Positions 11,841 through 22,737 are shown, counted from the stretch's first letter. The stretch: 64,000 nt of DNA from Neobacillus piezotolerans (GCF_003362805.1 NZ_QNQT01000002.1:1-64000), one strand, 5' to 3'. A program made the numbers and translations. Notes: a model not told the origin generated them from the sequence alone.

Positions 11841-12460
11841 AACAGATAACTGCTAGCGGGCAAACCGTAGATGAAGCAGTCCAATCAGCACTAGCTCAGT
11901 TGAATGCACCAAAAGACCGCACAGAAATAGAAATTGTCGATGAGGGGAAAAAAGGCATTTTCGGCTTTTTTGGATCAAGGCCGGCTGTTGTAAAAGTCAC
12001 CCTCAAACCCGATCCAATCGAAGAAGCAAAAAAATTCCTTTCCCAGGTAAGCGAGCAGATGGGCGCGCCCATTGAAATCGAAGCAAACAGGGAAGGAAAG
12101 CATGTAACGTTCGTGATGTCAGGAGAAAAAATCGCGTTATTGATAGGGAAGAGGGGACAGACCCTCAACTCCCTCCAATATTTGACGCAGCTGGTCATCA
12201 ACCGTTTTTCGGAACAATATCTTACAGTTATCCTTGATGCGGAAGATTACAGGAACCGCCGCAATGAAACGCTGATCCAATTGGCGCAGCGCCTTGCACA
12301 AAAAGCCGTGAAAACAGGGAAAACGGTCACACTAGAACCGATGCCATCCTACGAACGGAAAGTCATCCATACCGCTCTTTCCGAAAATAGCAGGGTAAAG
12401 ACGTATTCCGATGGCACAGAGCCTCACAGGCACATCGTGATTACGCCAAACCGGCATTAA
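11837..12460 (+). CDS. jag: Jag/KhpB RNA-binding protein
   Basis: 207 residues in the classic three-part layout: an N-terminal Jag domain (residues 1-50, with KGIFGFFG), a KH domain in the middle ([18 protein letters not shown]) and a C-terminal R3H domain ([16 protein letters not shown]). Jag is the KhpA partner in an RNA-binding complex that affects cell elongation and, in Bacillus, accompanies SpoIIIJ. It starts with GTG inside the yidC stop, so the two are translationally coupled. Confidence 0.94.
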   Translation: MKQITASGQTVDEAVQSALAQLNAPKDRTEIEIVDEGKKGIFGFFGSRPAVVKVTLKPDPIEEAKKFLSQVSEQMGAPIEIEANREGKHVTFVMSGEKIALLIGKRGQTLNSLQYLTQLVINRFSEQYLTVILDAEDYRNRRNETLIQLAQRLAQKAVKTGKTVTLEPMPSYERKVIHTALSENSRVKTYSDGTEPHRHIVITPNRH

Positions 12461-12482
12461 GAATTGAATATTTCCGCGAAAT

Positions 12483-12514
12483 TCCGCCTCCAACTCTGGA
12501 GGCGGGATTTTTTT
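12483..12514 (+). terminator. jag terminator
   Basis: Stem CCGCCTCCA/TGGAGGCGG followed by GATTTTTTT, 22 bases after the jag stop. Confidence 0.85.
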
Positions 12515-12559
12515 GCGCAAAAAAATCCCTTGATAGTAGATTTGGCTATGCCTTTATTG

Positions 12560-12617
12560 TTATTCACATGTGGATAAGTTAAAATAATACATGTTCATTT
12601 GGCGTGTTTGTGGATAA
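12560..12617. promoter_or_regulatory. DnaA-box cluster between jag and mnmE
   Basis: TTATTCACA (12560-12568) abuts TGTGGATAA (12569-12577) as a head-to-head pair, with another TGTGGATAA at 12609-12617. These are perfect consensus boxes about 2.5 kb from oriC. From memory, the jag-trmE (mnmE) region is one of the DnaA-binding clusters mapped in B. subtilis. The rest of the 355-base gap (12461-12815) holds the jag terminator and the mnmE leader, and no gene. Confidence 0.8.
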
Positions 12618-12815
12618 ATGTGTTTTTTGAAAAGGGACAGTATGCTATTCTGTTATTTTGGGGATAACGAAATCCGTTGGTGTTTCGCTGGTGGTTAAAT
12701 GAGCCAATCGGACCTTTAGCGATAGTTGGCCTAAAGGGCTTACTGTCCTTTGAGCGTGGGATTAAGATACGGGAGATAAACAATAGATGAATTTGTCAGG
12801 AAAAGAGGTGGAAAC

Positions 12816-14201
12816 ATGGAATTTGATACAATTGCGGCAATTTCGACTCCAATGGGCGAGGGAGCAATCGCGATTGTGAGGCTGAGCGGGGATGATGCCT
12901 TTAAAATCGCAGATAGACTGTTCAGAAGCCCTTCCGGAAAGCTGCTGAGCAATGTCGCGTCCCATACGATCCATTATGGGCATCTTATTGATCCTATGAC
13001 AGAGGAAACAGTCGAGGAAGTAATGGTTTCCGCAATGAGGGGGCCAAAAACATTTACGAAAGAGGATGTAATTGAGATTAACTGCCACGGCGGATTGGTT
13101 TCGGTCAACCGTGTGCTCCAGCTCGTGTTGAATAATGGGGCAAGGTTAGCGGAACCGGGAGAGTTTACGAAACGGGCATTTCTAAATGGGAGAATTGACC
13201 TTTCCCAGGCGGAAGCTGTCATGGACTTGATACGGGCCAAGACGGACCGGGCGATGAGCGTGGCGCTTGGCCAAATGGAAGGGCGCCTGTCCCGATTGAT
13301 CAAGAAGCTGCGGCAAGAAATTCTTGAGACTCTGGCCCATGTGGAAGTGAACATCGATTATCCTGAATATGATGATGTGGAAGAAATGACGCACACAATG
13401 CTGCTTGAGAAATCAGGCTATGTACGGGAAGAACTTCAAAAGCTTTTACAAACATCTCAACAGGGTAAAATACTAAGGGAGGGTCTTTCTACTGTCATTG
13501 TAGGCAGGCCGAACGTAGGGAAATCTTCCCTCCTGAATAGCCTTGCTCAGGAAAACAAAGCAATTGTCACAGATATCCCGGGTACAACAAGGGATGTCAT
13601 TGAGGAATATGTAAATGTCCGGGGAGTTCCCCTTCGCCTGCTCGATACGGCGGGAATCAGGGAGACAGAAGACATTGTCGAAAAAATCGGCGTGGAAAGG
13701 TCGCGGCAGGTCCTAAAGGAAGCGGATTTAATATTGCTCGTGCTGAACAATTCCGACCAGCTAACAGATGAAGACCGGAATATCTTTAAAGCTGTTGAAG
13801 GAATGGACGCCATTATCATCGTTAACAAGACTGATTTGCCTCAGGCCATCAATATGGAAGAAGTAATGGCCCTTGCCGGCAGCAGGCGTATAGTGGCGAC
13901 ATCACTCCTTGAAGATAGGGGAATCGATGAGCTTGAAGGAGCGATCGCCGATTTGTTTTTTGAAGGGTCCATTGAGGCCGGGGATATGACGTATGTTTCA
14001 AACAGCCGGCATATAGCCCTTCTCGGACAGGCATTGCATGCGATTGAGGAAGCTATCAGTGGCGTGGAAAACGGGATTCCTATAGATATCGTCCAAATTG
14101 ATTTGACCCGATCATGGGAACTATTGGGCGAGGTTATTGGCGAAAGTGTCCATGAAAGCTTAATCGATCAGCTTTTCTCGCAATTTTGTCTTGGAAAATA
14201 A
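12816..14201 (+). CDS. mnmE: tRNA modification GTPase MnmE
   Basis: With MnmG it installs the carboxymethylaminomethyl group on wobble uridine-34 of several tRNAs. It has 461 residues: an N-terminal tetrahydrofolate-binding domain, and a helical domain split by a G domain with [17 protein letters not shown] and NKTD. The C-terminal CLGK holds the conserved cysteine. It lies directly upstream of mnmG, its partner. Confidence 0.97.
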   Translation: MEFDTIAAISTPMGEGAIAIVRLSGDDAFKIADRLFRSPSGKLLSNVASHTIHYGHLIDPMTEETVEEVMVSAMRGPKTFTKEDVIEINCHGGLVSVNRVLQLVLNNGARLAEPGEFTKRAFLNGRIDLSQAEAVMDLIRAKTDRAMSVALGQMEGRLSRLIKKLRQEILETLAHVEVNIDYPEYDDVEEMTHTMLLEKSGYVREELQKLLQTSQQGKILREGLSTVIVGRPNVGKSSLLNSLAQENKAIVTDIPGTTRDVIEEYVNVRGVPLRLLDTAGIRETEDIVEKIGVERSRQVLKEADLILLVLNNSDQLTDEDRNIFKAVEGMDAIIIVNKTDLPQAINMEEVMALAGSRRIVATSLLEDRGIDELEGAIADLFFEGSIEAGDMTYVSNSRHIALLGQALHAIEEAISGVENGIPIDIVQIDLTRSWELLGEVIGESVHESLIDQLFSQFCLGK

Positions 14202-14254
14202 CCATTTTTTCTGTATAAAGAAGAGTATTAAGCTAATTAAAAGGAGGCAGCGTA

Positions 14255-16144
14255 ATGCACTACGAGGCCGGAAATTATGATGTAATAGTTGTTGGCGCGG
14301 GGCATGCAGGCTGTGAGGCCGGATTGGCAGCTGCCCGGATTGGCGCTAAAACATTAATGATCACAATCAATCTTGATATGGTCGCCTTCATGCCATGCAA
14401 CCCGTCAATCGGAGGGCCGGCAAAAGGGATCGTCGTAAGGGAAATCGATGCCCTTGGCGGTGAAATGGGCAAAAATATCGATAAAACGTATATCCAGATG
14501 AGAATGCTGAATACAGGGAAGGGGCCGGCGGTACGCGCGCTTCGTGCCCAGGCCGACAAATTTTCGTACCAGCATGAAATGAAGAAGACACTTGAAAGTG
14601 AAAAGAATTTAACCCTGCTTCAAGGCATGGTCGAGGAACTTATTGTGGAAGATGGCGTTTGCACAGGAGTCAGCACTCAAACAGGTGCGATATACCGGGC
14701 AAAAACCGTCATCATTACGACAGGGACATTCCTGCGCGGGGAAATTATCATCGGCGATCTTAAATATTCCAGCGGTCCGAACAATCAGCAGCCTTCAATC
14801 AAACTGTCCGAGCACCTTGAAGAGCTGGGCTTTGATTTAGTTCGATTTAAAACAGGCACTCCGCCGCGGATCCATGGAAAAACAATCGACTACTCTCAAA
14901 CTGAAATTCAGCCAGGGGATGATACCCCGCAGGCATTTTCATATGAGACGACAAAATTTATCACCGACCAGCTTCCTTGCTGGCTGACATATACGAATGA
15001 ACATACGCATCGGATTATTGATGAAAACCTTCATCGTTCCCCGATGTTTTCCGGGATGATCAAAGGTTCGGGCCCGCGCTATTGCCCATCGATTGAAGAT
15101 AAGGTGGTAAGGTTCAACGACAAGCCCCGCCATCAAATATTCCTTGAGCCGGAAGGGCGGAACACGGAAGAAGTGTACGTACAGGGCCTATCTACAAGCC
15201 TTCCGGAAGATGTACAGCACAAGATTATTAAAACGATACCGGCTTTAAAAGATGCGCAAATGATGAGGGCGGGCTACGCGATTGAATACGATGCGATCGT
15301 CCCTACCCAGCTATGGCCGACCCTTGAAACGAAAAAAGTGAAAAACCTCTATACAGCCGGCCAAATCAATGGAACATCTGGATATGAAGAAGCGGCTGGC
15401 CAGGGGTTGATGGCCGGCATCAACGCCGCGCTAAACGCGCTTGGCAAAGAAGAACTCATTCTGAGCCGTTCAGACGCCTACATTGGCGTAATGATTGACG
15501 ACTTGGTTACGAAAGGAACGAGTGAGCCTTACCGCCTTCTTACTTCACGTGCGGAATACAGGCTTCTACTCCGCCACGATAACGCTGATATCAGGCTTAC
15601 GGAAATAGGCCATCGAATTGGGCTGATCCAGGACGAGAGGTATGAGAAGTTCAAAAGCAAGAATGCCGCGATTGAAGCAGAAATAAAGCGGTTAAGAACG
15701 GCGATCATCAAGCCAACAGCAGAAGTCCAGGAATTGATTCGGAACCTCGGAGGCAGCGAACTGAAAGATGGGATCCGCGCTGCCGATTTCCTGCGAAGGA
15801 CGGAAATGAGCTACAGCCATATCGAATCCATCATTCCCCCGGAAATAAACCTGGAAGATGAAGTGAAAGAACAGGTTGAGATTCAGATAAAATACGAGGG
15901 ATATATTGAAAAATCACTACAGCAGGTTGACCGGCTGAAGAAGATGGAAAATAAAAAAATCCCGGAAAACATCGACTATGACGCCATTAATGGTATCGCG
16001 AATGAAGCCCGCCAAAACCTGAAGCAAGTAAGGCCGCTTTCGATTGCACAGGCATCAAGGATTTCAGGGGTGAACCCGGCGGATATTTCGATTTTGCTCG
16101 TGTATTTGGAGCATGGCCGGATTGCAAGGGTAAAAGCAGAATAA
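14255..16144 (+). CDS. mnmG: tRNA modification enzyme MnmG (GidA)
   Basis: FAD-dependent partner of MnmE in making cmnm5U34. 629 residues, the family length. The N-terminal dinucleotide-binding motif is [12 protein letters not shown], followed by the conserved [11 protein letters not shown] and the FAD-region signature [27 protein letters not shown] lies ahead of the ATG. 53 bases separate it from mnmE and 12 from rsmG, so these form one operon. Confidence 0.97.
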   Translation: MHYEAGNYDVIVVGAGHAGCEAGLAAARIGAKTLMITINLDMVAFMPCNPSIGGPAKGIVVREIDALGGEMGKNIDKTYIQMRMLNTGKGPAVRALRAQADKFSYQHEMKKTLESEKNLTLLQGMVEELIVEDGVCTGVSTQTGAIYRAKTVIITTGTFLRGEIIIGDLKYSSGPNNQQPSIKLSEHLEELGFDLVRFKTGTPPRIHGKTIDYSQTEIQPGDDTPQAFSYETTKFITDQLPCWLTYTNEHTHRIIDENLHRSPMFSGMIKGSGPRYCPSIEDKVVRFNDKPRHQIFLEPEGRNTEEVYVQGLSTSLPEDVQHKIIKTIPALKDAQMMRAGYAIEYDAIVPTQLWPTLETKKVKNLYTAGQINGTSGYEEAAGQGLMAGINAALNALGKEELILSRSDAYIGVMIDDLVTKGTSEPYRLLTSRAEYRLLLRHDNADIRLTEIGHRIGLIQDERYEKFKSKNAAIEAEIKRLRTAIIKPTAEVQELIRNLGGSELKDGIRAADFLRRTEMSYSHIESIIPPEINLEDEVKEQVEIQIKYEGYIEKSLQQVDRLKKMENKKIPENIDYDAINGIANEARQNLKQVRPLSIAQASRISGVNPADISILLVYLEHGRIARVKAE

Positions 16145-16156
16145 GAGCGGAGTTGG

Positions 16157-16882
16157 ATGAAGAGTATGAACGCAGAACAATTTGCCGGGCTGCTTGGGGA
16201 AAGAGGAATCTCCCTTTCCTCCACCCAGCTTGGCCAGTTCGAAACGTATTTCGAAACCCTGGTTGAGTGGAACGAAAAGATGAACCTTACCGCAATTACT
16301 GAACGGGACGAAGTTTATTTAAAACATTTTTACGATTCTCTTTCGGCCTCATTTTATTTTGATTTTTCAGGTCCCTTCTCCCTTTGCGATGTTGGCGCGG
16401 GAGCGGGTTTTCCAAGCATTCCTTTAAAAATTGCCTTTCCTTCCCTGAATGTAACGATTGTTGATTCATTAAATAAGCGCATCACCTTCCTGAACCATCT
16501 TGCAAAGGTACTGAAACTGGACAATGTCCAGTTTATCCATGACAGGGCGGAAACCTTCGGTACGAATCCGCGGCACAGGGAGAGTTATGATATTGTTACT
16601 GCCAGGGCGGTGGCAAGGTTATCTGTTTTAAGTGAACTTTGCCTCCCACTCGTAAAAAAAGAAGGGAATTTTGTCGCTTTAAAAGCGGCCAATGCGAAAG
16701 AAGAATTGGCCGATGCGAAGAAGGCAATCACCATTCTCGGAGGCAGGATCCAAGAAACAAATACCTTCTCACTGCCGCTTGAGGACAGCGAGCGGACGAT
16801 TATCGTCATCAATAAAGAAAAACCGACTCCAAAGAAGTATCCGCGAAAGCCTGGAACCCCTGCCAAATCGCCAATTGCCTAA
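16157..16882 (+). CDS. rsmG: 16S rRNA m7G527 methyltransferase RsmG
   Basis: SAM-dependent enzyme methylating G527 of 16S rRNA; loss gives low-level streptomycin resistance in Bacillus. 241 residues, with the SAM loop [11 protein letters not shown] and the family tail [13 protein letters not shown] 16157 has GCGGAG just upstream. ATG 16166 (MNAEQF) aligns better with the B. subtilis N terminus, so three residues are uncertain. Confidence 0.95.
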   Translation: MKSMNAEQFAGLLGERGISLSSTQLGQFETYFETLVEWNEKMNLTAITERDEVYLKHFYDSLSASFYFDFSGPFSLCDVGAGAGFPSIPLKIAFPSLNVTIVDSLNKRITFLNHLAKVLKLDNVQFIHDRAETFGTNPRHRESYDIVTARAVARLSVLSELCLPLVKKEGNFVALKAANAKEELADAKKAITILGGRIQETNTFSLPLEDSERTIIVINKEKPTPKKYPRKPGTPAKSPIA

Positions 16883-16996
16883 TCTTGTTTTCTGTTAAAG
16901 GGAAAGCGGTTTTGCCCATTAGGCTTCCGTCGGCAGGATTTTTCCGAAGAATAGAGAATTAGTTTAAGTGGGAGTATTTTAAAGGTGGTGCTGGAG

Positions 16997-17866
16997 ATGA
17001 AGAATTCTTTTTCACGTTTTTTTGGCCGGGGTGATAAAGAAGAGGAGATTGACCTAGAAAAAGAGATTGATTTAGAGACAGAAGATAGCAATGAAGAAAT
17101 TAGGAAAATTGCGATAGACTTAATTGTTCCGAACCGTTTCCAGCCTAGGACGGTTTTTGATGATGAAAAAATAGAGGAATTGTCACGTACCATTCATATA
17201 CATGGCATCATCCAGCCAATTGTTGTCCGCGAACTTGAAGATGGACACTATGAAATCATTGCCGGCGAACGCAGATGGCGCGCAATGAAAAAGCTAGGCT
17301 GGGAGGAAGTGCCCGCGATTATTAAAAATATGTCCGATACGGAAACGGCTTCTGTCGCGCTAATTGAGAATTTGCAGCGGGAGGAGCTCTCTCCAATTGA
17401 AGAAGCACTCGCGTATGGGAAGCTGCTTACGCTTCATAACCTGACCCAGGAAGCTCTTGCGCAACGCCTGGGAAAAGGGCAGTCCACAGTCGCGAATAAG
17501 CTTAGGCTGCTAAAGCTTCCACAGGAAGTCCAGGATGCGCTATTGAACAAGCAAATTTCCGAACGGCATGCTCGCGCGCTGATCCCTTTAAAAGACGGAT
17601 TGAAACAAGTAGCCGTAATGGAGGAAATCATCGCCAAGAATCTAAACGTAAAGCAGACCGAAGAGCGGGTCATTAAGCTTCTTGGGCAGCAGGAACAAAA
17701 GCCGAAGCCGAGACGCAAGGCTTTCAGCAAGGATATGAGGATTGCGGTGAACACAATCCGCCAATCCCTGACAATGGTCTCGGATAGCGGCATCCCACTT
17801 GATTCCGAGGAAGAGGAATTCGAGGAGTATTACCAATTCACAATAAAAATCCCAAAGAAAAAATAA
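16997..17866 (+). CDS. noc: Nucleoid occlusion protein Noc
   Basis: ParB paralogue that binds dispersed Noc sites and the membrane to stop division septa forming over the chromosome. 289 residues from ATG 16997, which has AAAGGTGG upstream; the N terminus [10 protein letters not shown] is the amphipathic membrane-targeting helix of Noc. The ParB CTPase motif is GERRWRAMK, and the helix-turn-helix is [20 protein letters not shown]. It is followed by a terminator, then soj-parB. Confidence 0.96.
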   Translation: MKNSFSRFFGRGDKEEEIDLEKEIDLETEDSNEEIRKIAIDLIVPNRFQPRTVFDDEKIEELSRTIHIHGIIQPIVVRELEDGHYEIIAGERRWRAMKKLGWEEVPAIIKNMSDTETASVALIENLQREELSPIEEALAYGKLLTLHNLTQEALAQRLGKGQSTVANKLRLLKLPQEVQDALLNKQISERHARALIPLKDGLKQVAVMEEIIAKNLNVKQTEERVIKLLGQQEQKPKPRRKAFSKDMRIAVNTIRQSLTMVSDSGIPLDSEEEEFEEYYQFTIKIPKKK

Positions 17867-17876
17867 TAGAACAGCA

Positions 17877-17913
17877 AGCCGGACTGCATGTAATGTCCGG
17901 TTTTTTTTGTTCG
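17877..17913 (+). terminator. noc terminator
   Basis: Stem CCGGAC/GTCCGG followed by eight T residues, closing the mnmE-mnmG-rsmG-noc operon. Confidence 0.82.
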
Positions 17914-17961
17914 GAAAAGCAATCAATTTCCAAAAAAAGGAAACATATGTTCCTACTCTTA

Positions 17962-17990
17962 TGGACGAGGTTCTGCCCGGGCGCTATAAT
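17962..17990 (+). promoter_or_regulatory. Putative soj-parB promoter
   Basis: TGGACG (17962-17967), 17-base spacer, consensus TATAAT (17985-17990). About 195 bases of leader follow before soj, containing an imperfect hairpin (GGTGGAGG near 18060 with CCTCCATC near 18092). The 319-base gap 17867-18185 has no gene. Confidence 0.6.
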
Positions 17991-18185
17991 GGTAGTGGAG
18001 TGATTGCCTTAGTCAGCTCTCCTTTGCTGTTTCATTCCGGCATATGGCAGCCATTTCTTGTGGTGGAGGCATAATTTTAATAAAAAAACCTCCATCAATG
18101 ATTTTTCATGATAAAATAGAATGCATGGCTTTCTCAAAACATTTTGGCAATGCCAGTTACTTTTAAGCAAAAGGTAGGTGACATC

Positions 18186-18947
18186 GTGGGCAAAATACTT
18201 GCAATCGCGAATCAAAAAGGGGGAGTCGGGAAAACGACCACCTCTGTCAATCTGGGCGCCTGCTTAGCATACATAGGAAAAAAAGTCTTAATGGTCGACA
18301 TTGATCCCCAGGGGAATGCAACCAGCGGGATTGGCGTGGAAAAGGCTGATGTGGAGCACTGCATTTACGATGTTCTCGTAGATGATGTGGAAGCAAAAGA
18401 GGTCATCAGGCCCACATCTGTTGAAAATCTTTCCGCTATCCCCGCCACGATCCAGCTGGCCGGGGCGGAAATCGAGCTGGTCCCGACAATATCCCGCGAG
18501 GTCAGGCTTAAAAGAGCACTTGAAGAGGTGAAGGACAATTACGATTACATCATCATTGACTGCCCTCCCTCCCTTGGTCTTTTGACCATCAATGCCCTTA
18601 CAGCCTCCGATGCGGTCCTGATTCCCGTGCAATGTGAATATTACGCGCTTGAAGGGCTGAGCCAGCTGCTGAACACTGTCCGCCTGGTCCAAAAGCATCT
18701 TAACCAGGACCTGAAAATAGAAGGGGTCCTCCTCACTATGCTTGACGCCAGGACAAATCTTGGAATTCAGGTTATTGATGAGGTAAAGAAGTATTTTCAG
18801 GACAAAGTCTATAAGACTATCATTCCAAGGAATGTACGCTTAAGTGAGGCTCCGAGCCATGGGGAGCCAATTATCATCTATGATCCGAAATCACGAGGCG
18901 CTGAAGTTTATTTAGATCTGGCAAAGGAAGTGGTTTCTAATGGCTAA
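18186..18947 (+). CDS. soj: Chromosome partitioning ATPase Soj (ParA)
   Basis: Deviant-Walker ATPase that works with ParB-parS in origin segregation and, in B. subtilis, regulates DnaA. 253 residues from the GTG at 18186, with GGTAGGTGA upstream. The motif is KGGVGKTTTS. This start gives the family N terminus MGKILAIANQ; earlier in-frame starts add non-conserved residues. The last codons overlap parB by eight bases. Confidence 0.97.
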   Translation: MGKILAIANQKGGVGKTTTSVNLGACLAYIGKKVLMVDIDPQGNATSGIGVEKADVEHCIYDVLVDDVEAKEVIRPTSVENLSAIPATIQLAGAEIELVPTISREVRLKRALEEVKDNYDYIIIDCPPSLGLLTINALTASDAVLIPVQCEYYALEGLSQLLNTVRLVQKHLNQDLKIEGVLLTMLDARTNLGIQVIDEVKKYFQDKVYKTIIPRNVRLSEAPSHGEPIIIYDPKSRGAEVYLDLAKEVVSNG

Positions 18948-19794
18948 AGGACTGGGAAAAGGGCTTGATGCCTTTTTTCAAAATATGGAACCGGAATCTG
19001 AAGAATCCATCCAGGATATAAAGATAAAAGAATTGCGCCCAAACCCTTACCAACCCCGGAAGCATTTTCAGCCTGAAGCAATCGAGGAACTGAAGGAATC
19101 CATTTTGGAGCATGGGATCCTGCAGCCGCTCGTTGTCCGCAAAAGCATTAAGGGGTATGAAATCGTAGTCGGGGAGCGCCGTTACCGCGCCGCCAAACAG
19201 GCTGGGCTGGAAACGGTCCCCGCTGTTGTCCGTGAATTATCCGAACAGCAGATGATGGAGCTGGCTGTCCTTGAGAATTTGCAGAGGGAAGATTTGAATC
19301 CCATCGAAGAAGCCGCTGCATACCAGACACTGATGGAAAAGCTGGGCCTCACCCAGGAGGAAGTGGCGAAACGCCTTGGGAAGAGCCGTCCGCATGTCGC
19401 AAATCATATCCGTCTCCTCTCGCTTCCAAAACAAATCCAGGATTTCATATCCAATGGCACCATTTCAATGGGACATGGCAGGGCGCTGCTTGGGCTTCGT
19501 CAAAAGGGGAAGCTTCCTCTCCTTGTTGAAAAAATCGTCAAGGAAAACCTTAATGTCCGCCAGCTTGAGAAACTGATCCAGCAGCTGAATGATAATGTTT
19601 CACGTGAAACAAAAAAGCCGGAAAAGAAAAAAGACCGGTTTATCCGTGAAAGGGAACATCAGCTTCGTGAAAGGTTCGGCACCACGGTCCACATTAAGCA
19701 AACCAAGAACAAAGGCAAGATTGAAATCGAGTTTTTTTCAAAAGAGGATTTGGAAAGGCTTCTGGATCTTTTGGAGCCCGAATCGAACGACTAA
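18940..19794 (+). CDS. parB: ParB/Spo0J chromosome partitioning protein
   Basis: CTP-dependent DNA clamp that loads at parS and recruits SMC. 284 residues: an N-terminal CTPase domain with GERRYRAAK, a helix-turn-helix (LTQEEVAKRLGKSRPHVANH) and a C-terminal dimerisation domain. A perfect parS lies inside its own coding region, as in B. subtilis. It overlaps soj by eight bases. Confidence 0.97.
   Translation: MAKGLGKGLDAFFQNMEPESEESIQDIKIKELRPNPYQPRKHFQPEAIEELKESILEHGILQPLVVRKSIKGYEIVVGERRYRAAKQAGLETVPAVVRELSEQQMMELAVLENLQREDLNPIEEAAAYQTLMEKLGLTQEEVAKRLGKSRPHVANHIRLLSLPKQIQDFISNGTISMGHGRALLGLRQKGKLPLLVEKIVKENLNVRQLEKLIQQLNDNVSRETKKPEKKKDRFIREREHQLRERFGTTVHIKQTKNKGKIEIEFFSKEDLERLLDLLEPESND
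19596..19611. promoter_or_regulatory. parS site (perfect)
   Basis: TGTTTCACGTGAAACA, an exact match to the 16-bp ParB-binding consensus, in the parB coding sequence. It encodes part of the N-V-S-R-E-T-K stretch. Confidence 0.97.
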
Positions 19795-19869
19795 GCCATC
19801 ACTTGATGGTTTCTTTTTTTATCATCATTCAATCCGCCATTTAGTTTTAATAAGTTAGGGGAAATTACT

Positions 19870-20583
19870 ATGTTTTTGTGGGGAACACTTGTAAACGGCC
19901 TTTTGATCATCATCGGTACATTGCTTGGGAAACTGTTCCACCGGATTCCTGAGGGGATGAAATCGACCGTCATGCATGGGATTGGCCTTTCCGTAATGGT
20001 CTTGGGCCTGCAAATGGGGCTTAAAAGCCAGAATTTCCTGATCGTTATTTTGAGTCTGGTTCTTGGAGGGGTGCTTGGCGAGTTCTGGGACCTGGATGAC
20101 AAGCTGAACCGACTGGGGTTATGGCTTGAAAGGAAAATCGGAGCGAATGGGAAGGGGAGCATATCCCAAGGGTTCGTTACGGCAACACTTATCTTCGTGA
20201 TCGGGGCAATGTCGATTATCGGCGCCCTGGATAGCGGTATCCGCGGTGACCATGATGTCCTGTATACAAAATCGATTATCGACGGTTTTACCTCAATCAT
20301 CCTGACAACGACTCTTGGAATCGGCGTGATTTTCTCCGCAATTCCGGTCATGCTTTATCAGGGGACGATTGCCTTATTCGCCACGCAAATCGACAGGATT
20401 ATCCCAGCTGAATTAATGGATCAATTCATTGTGGAAATGACAGCAACCGGCGGGGTGATGATTTTTGCCATCGGCCTGAATCTTGCCGGTTTAACAAAAA
20501 TAAAGGTTGCGAACTTGCTGCCGGGCATACTCGTTACTGCAGCAGCAGTAGGAGCTATCTATTTCTACCATCAGCTTACATAG
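19870..20583 (+). CDS. DUF554 membrane protein
   Basis: 237 residues, strongly hydrophobic, with about six to seven membrane segments and the family-typical opening FLWGTLVNGLLIIIGTLLG. DUF554 (YdfK/YqgA type) has no firmly known activity. It is in line with parB but after a 75-base gap and ends against yyaC in a convergent terminator. Confidence 0.85.
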   Translation: MFLWGTLVNGLLIIIGTLLGKLFHRIPEGMKSTVMHGIGLSVMVLGLQMGLKSQNFLIVILSLVLGGVLGEFWDLDDKLNRLGLWLERKIGANGKGSISQGFVTATLIFVIGAMSIIGALDSGIRGDHDVLYTKSIIDGFTSIILTTTLGIGVIFSAIPVMLYQGTIALFATQIDRIIPAELMDQFIVEMTATGGVMIFAIGLNLAGLTKIKVANLLPGILVTAAAVGAIYFYHQLT

Positions 20584-20587
20584 GGAA

Positions 20588-20632
20588 AATAAAAACAGGA
20601 GAAGGCTGACTCGCGCTTTTCCTGTTTTTAGT
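20588..20632. terminator. Convergent terminator DUF554 / yyaC
   Basis: AAAAACAGGA and TCCTGTTTTT form a stem with A- and T-runs on both sides, placed between converging genes, so it should work both ways. Confidence 0.75.
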
Positions 20633-21263
20633 TTGTCTGTTCATTCATCGTTGGTTCCTGCTCTCTGCTCCAGCGGATTTCAGACCATCCAAGCTGGTTG
20701 TATTGATATTTGGAAGCTAAATAAATCCCATTTGCTATAGTTTTGGCCATTTTGACAACAAGGCTAAGCCTTGTGTTTTGCAAAACGAAAAATTCCATAA
20801 AACCGCTTACATTAACAATTCCAGTAATGTGCATATCCCCAACTTCAGGCAGCTCCTTATTTACACCCGCCCCCGGTTTCACAGGGCCGTCGCAAACCTG
20901 TATGACTCCGACGCTTTTAAAACGCCCGAGGCAGGCATCGATCGCAATTATGAAGGGATGGAAATGTTTTTCCGTTATTTCCTTCAGTTTTTCTTCTAAA
21001 TTCACCGCGTGGATTGGATCGTCAAGTGTTCCATATATATGGAAAGACGGCAATCTTTTTTCTTCAAGGAAACTACCAACGAGAGGGCCTAACGAATCCC
21101 CTGTCGACCGGTCAGTCCCGATGCAGACCACTACAATTGGCCGGCTGGTTAAAAGGGGCAAATTCGAAATCAGTTCAGCCGCAAGCTTTGCTTCTGCTTT
21201 TGACTCCTCATGGTGAATCCGGCTGTTTTGCACCCTATCGAATAAGCCAGATTTAATATTCAT
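20628..21263 (-). CDS. yyaC: Sporulation-associated protein YyaC (DUF1256)
   Basis: DUF1256 family, similar in fold to the germination protease. B. subtilis yyaC is a sporulation gene next to the soj-spo0J region. Conserved segments are CIGTDRSTGDSLGPLVG and AIDACLGRF. The ATG at 21263 (211 residues) has AAGGAG eight bases upstream; a GTG at 21272 is less likely. Its presence argues for an endospore former. Confidence 0.88.
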   Translation of the reverse strand: MNIKSGLFDRVQNSRIHHEESKAEAKLAAELISNLPLLTSRPIVVVCIGTDRSTGDSLGPLVGSFLEEKRLPSFHIYGTLDDPIHAVNLEEKLKEITEKHFHPFIIAIDACLGRFKSVGVIQVCDGPVKPGAGVNKELPEVGDMHITGIVNVSGFMEFFVLQNTRLSLVVKMAKTIANGIYLASKYQYNQLGWSEIRWSREQEPTMNEQTN

Positions 21264-21567
21264 ATAGCCCACTCCTTCATGGAAAGCGTAAACGCATTCA
21301 TTTCAGTTGTTTTGTTGGCGAATGTCCGCGGGGACATAGAGTATAGGCGGGTTCAGTGCGGAGATAATGAATAGTATCAGTATACGAATATATTTCGTAC
21401 TCTATACATACCTGTAAAATGTTTTTGCTAAACAGGGTAGAAAGAAGGATGATTCAGGAGTTTCAGGGAGTATTGGACTAGAAATATAAGGGATTTGACG
21501 GGGAAAAGTTGAAAAAAATCCCGCTTCTAACTAGAATAATAATGATCGATTGATTGGCGGTGGAAAA
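21264..21567. other. yyaC-mscS divergent spacer
   Basis: About 300 bases between the divergent yyaC and mscS starts. I see A/T-rich promoter-like tracts (around 21381-21420), but no gene and no clear operator. Confidence 0.5.
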
Positions 21568-22461
21568 GTGGATTCATTTAACAGAGTACTGACCAGGATA
21601 CATAACAGGTTCCTTGATGAAGACAGATGGGCCGCGATCGGTGAAGGAGCGATAAAAATCCTTCTAATCCTTATTGTCTCAGGAATCCTGATTAGGATAG
21701 GAAAGGCAGCTATCCATAAGGCATTTGAAATAAGGCTTAAAATGCCGCTAAGGGTAACGGAACGGCGCGAGGCAACCATGATAAGGCTGCTGGATAACAT
21801 CCTGTCGTATGCCATCTATTTCATCGCATTTGTGATGATTCTTACCGAGCTGACGATTGATGTAAAGGCCATGCTCGCGGGGGCGGGCATTGTTGGGCTG
21901 GCAGTGGGCTTCGGTGCTCAGAATCTGGTTAAGGACATCATTACGGGATTCTTCATTATTTTTGAGGACCAATTCTCGGTTGGCGACCATATCCGAATTG
22001 ATGCGTTTGAAGGAACCGTTGAGTCAATTGGCCTTCGGACGACGAAAATTAAGAGCTGGACCGGTGAATTGCATATCCTGCCAAACGGCAGTATTACCCA
22101 GGTAACAAATTACTCCTTGAATAACAGCATTGCTGTGGTGGATATTGGAATAGCCTATGAAGAGGATATTGAAAATGCAGAAAAAATCATCAGGGGTATT
22201 CTTGAAAAATTACCGAAAATAGATGAAGATTTAGTGAAACCGCCTGAATTGGTGGGGGTCCAAAACTTCGGACCGACTGAGGTAACCCTAAGGGTTGTCG
22301 CGGAAACAAAGCCGATGAAACATGCCGCGATTGCAAGGATGATCCGTAAGGAAATCAAGCTTGGATTGGACGAACACGGGATTGATATACCATTTCCAAG
22401 GATGGTTATGTATTCACGGGAGGATATAGGCGGCCATGCCGCTGACAGGGGGAAAAGCTGA
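21568..22461 (+). CDS. Small-conductance mechanosensitive channel (MscS/YkuT type)
   Basis: Membrane channel that opens under hypo-osmotic stress. About 297 residues; N-terminal transmembrane helices, then the pore-lining glycine-alanine helix (MLAGAGIVGLAVGFGAQNLV) and the cytoplasmic beta domain (VGDHIRIDAFEGTVESIGL). GTG 21568 follows GGCGGTGG; a TTG at 21550 is an alternative start. It overlaps the next gene by one base. Confidence 0.9.
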   Translation: MDSFNRVLTRIHNRFLDEDRWAAIGEGAIKILLILIVSGILIRIGKAAIHKAFEIRLKMPLRVTERREATMIRLLDNILSYAIYFIAFVMILTELTIDVKAMLAGAGIVGLAVGFGAQNLVKDIITGFFIIFEDQFSVGDHIRIDAFEGTVESIGLRTTKIKSWTGELHILPNGSITQVTNYSLNNSIAVVDIGIAYEEDIENAEKIIRGILEKLPKIDEDLVKPPELVGVQNFGPTEVTLRVVAETKPMKHAAIARMIRKEIKLGLDEHGIDIPFPRMVMYSREDIGGHAADRGKS

Positions 22462-22658
22462 TGGAACAGAAAGAATTCGGCCTGAATGATATCGTTGAAA
22501 TGAAAAAACCTCATCCATGCGGTGTGAACCGCTGGAAGATCATTCGCCTTGGGATGGATATCAGAATCAAATGCGAAGGCTGTGCCCACAGTGTTCTCAT
22601 CCCGCGGAAGGATTTTTCCCGGAAAATGAAAAAGGTCCTTGTGAAGCATGAAGAATAA
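22461..22658 (+). CDS. DUF951 small protein (YyzM type)
   Basis: 65 residues with a metal-binding-looking pattern (KPHPCGVNRW and IKCEGCAHSVLIPR). DUF951 proteins sit in this place, before ychF and the S6 operon, in many Firmicutes. Function is unknown; the fold resembles small RNA-binding beta-barrels. ATG overlaps the mscS stop, so the two are coupled. Confidence 0.85.
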   Translation: MEQKEFGLNDIVEMKKPHPCGVNRWKIIRLGMDIRIKCEGCAHSVLIPRKDFSRKMKKVLVKHEE

Positions 22659-22737
22659 TTTCATGCTTCTTTTTTTTGTAAAAATGTATTAACCTAGTAA
22701 TTAAAATCATTAAAGGTTTTGTGTGGGGGTGGGGGAA

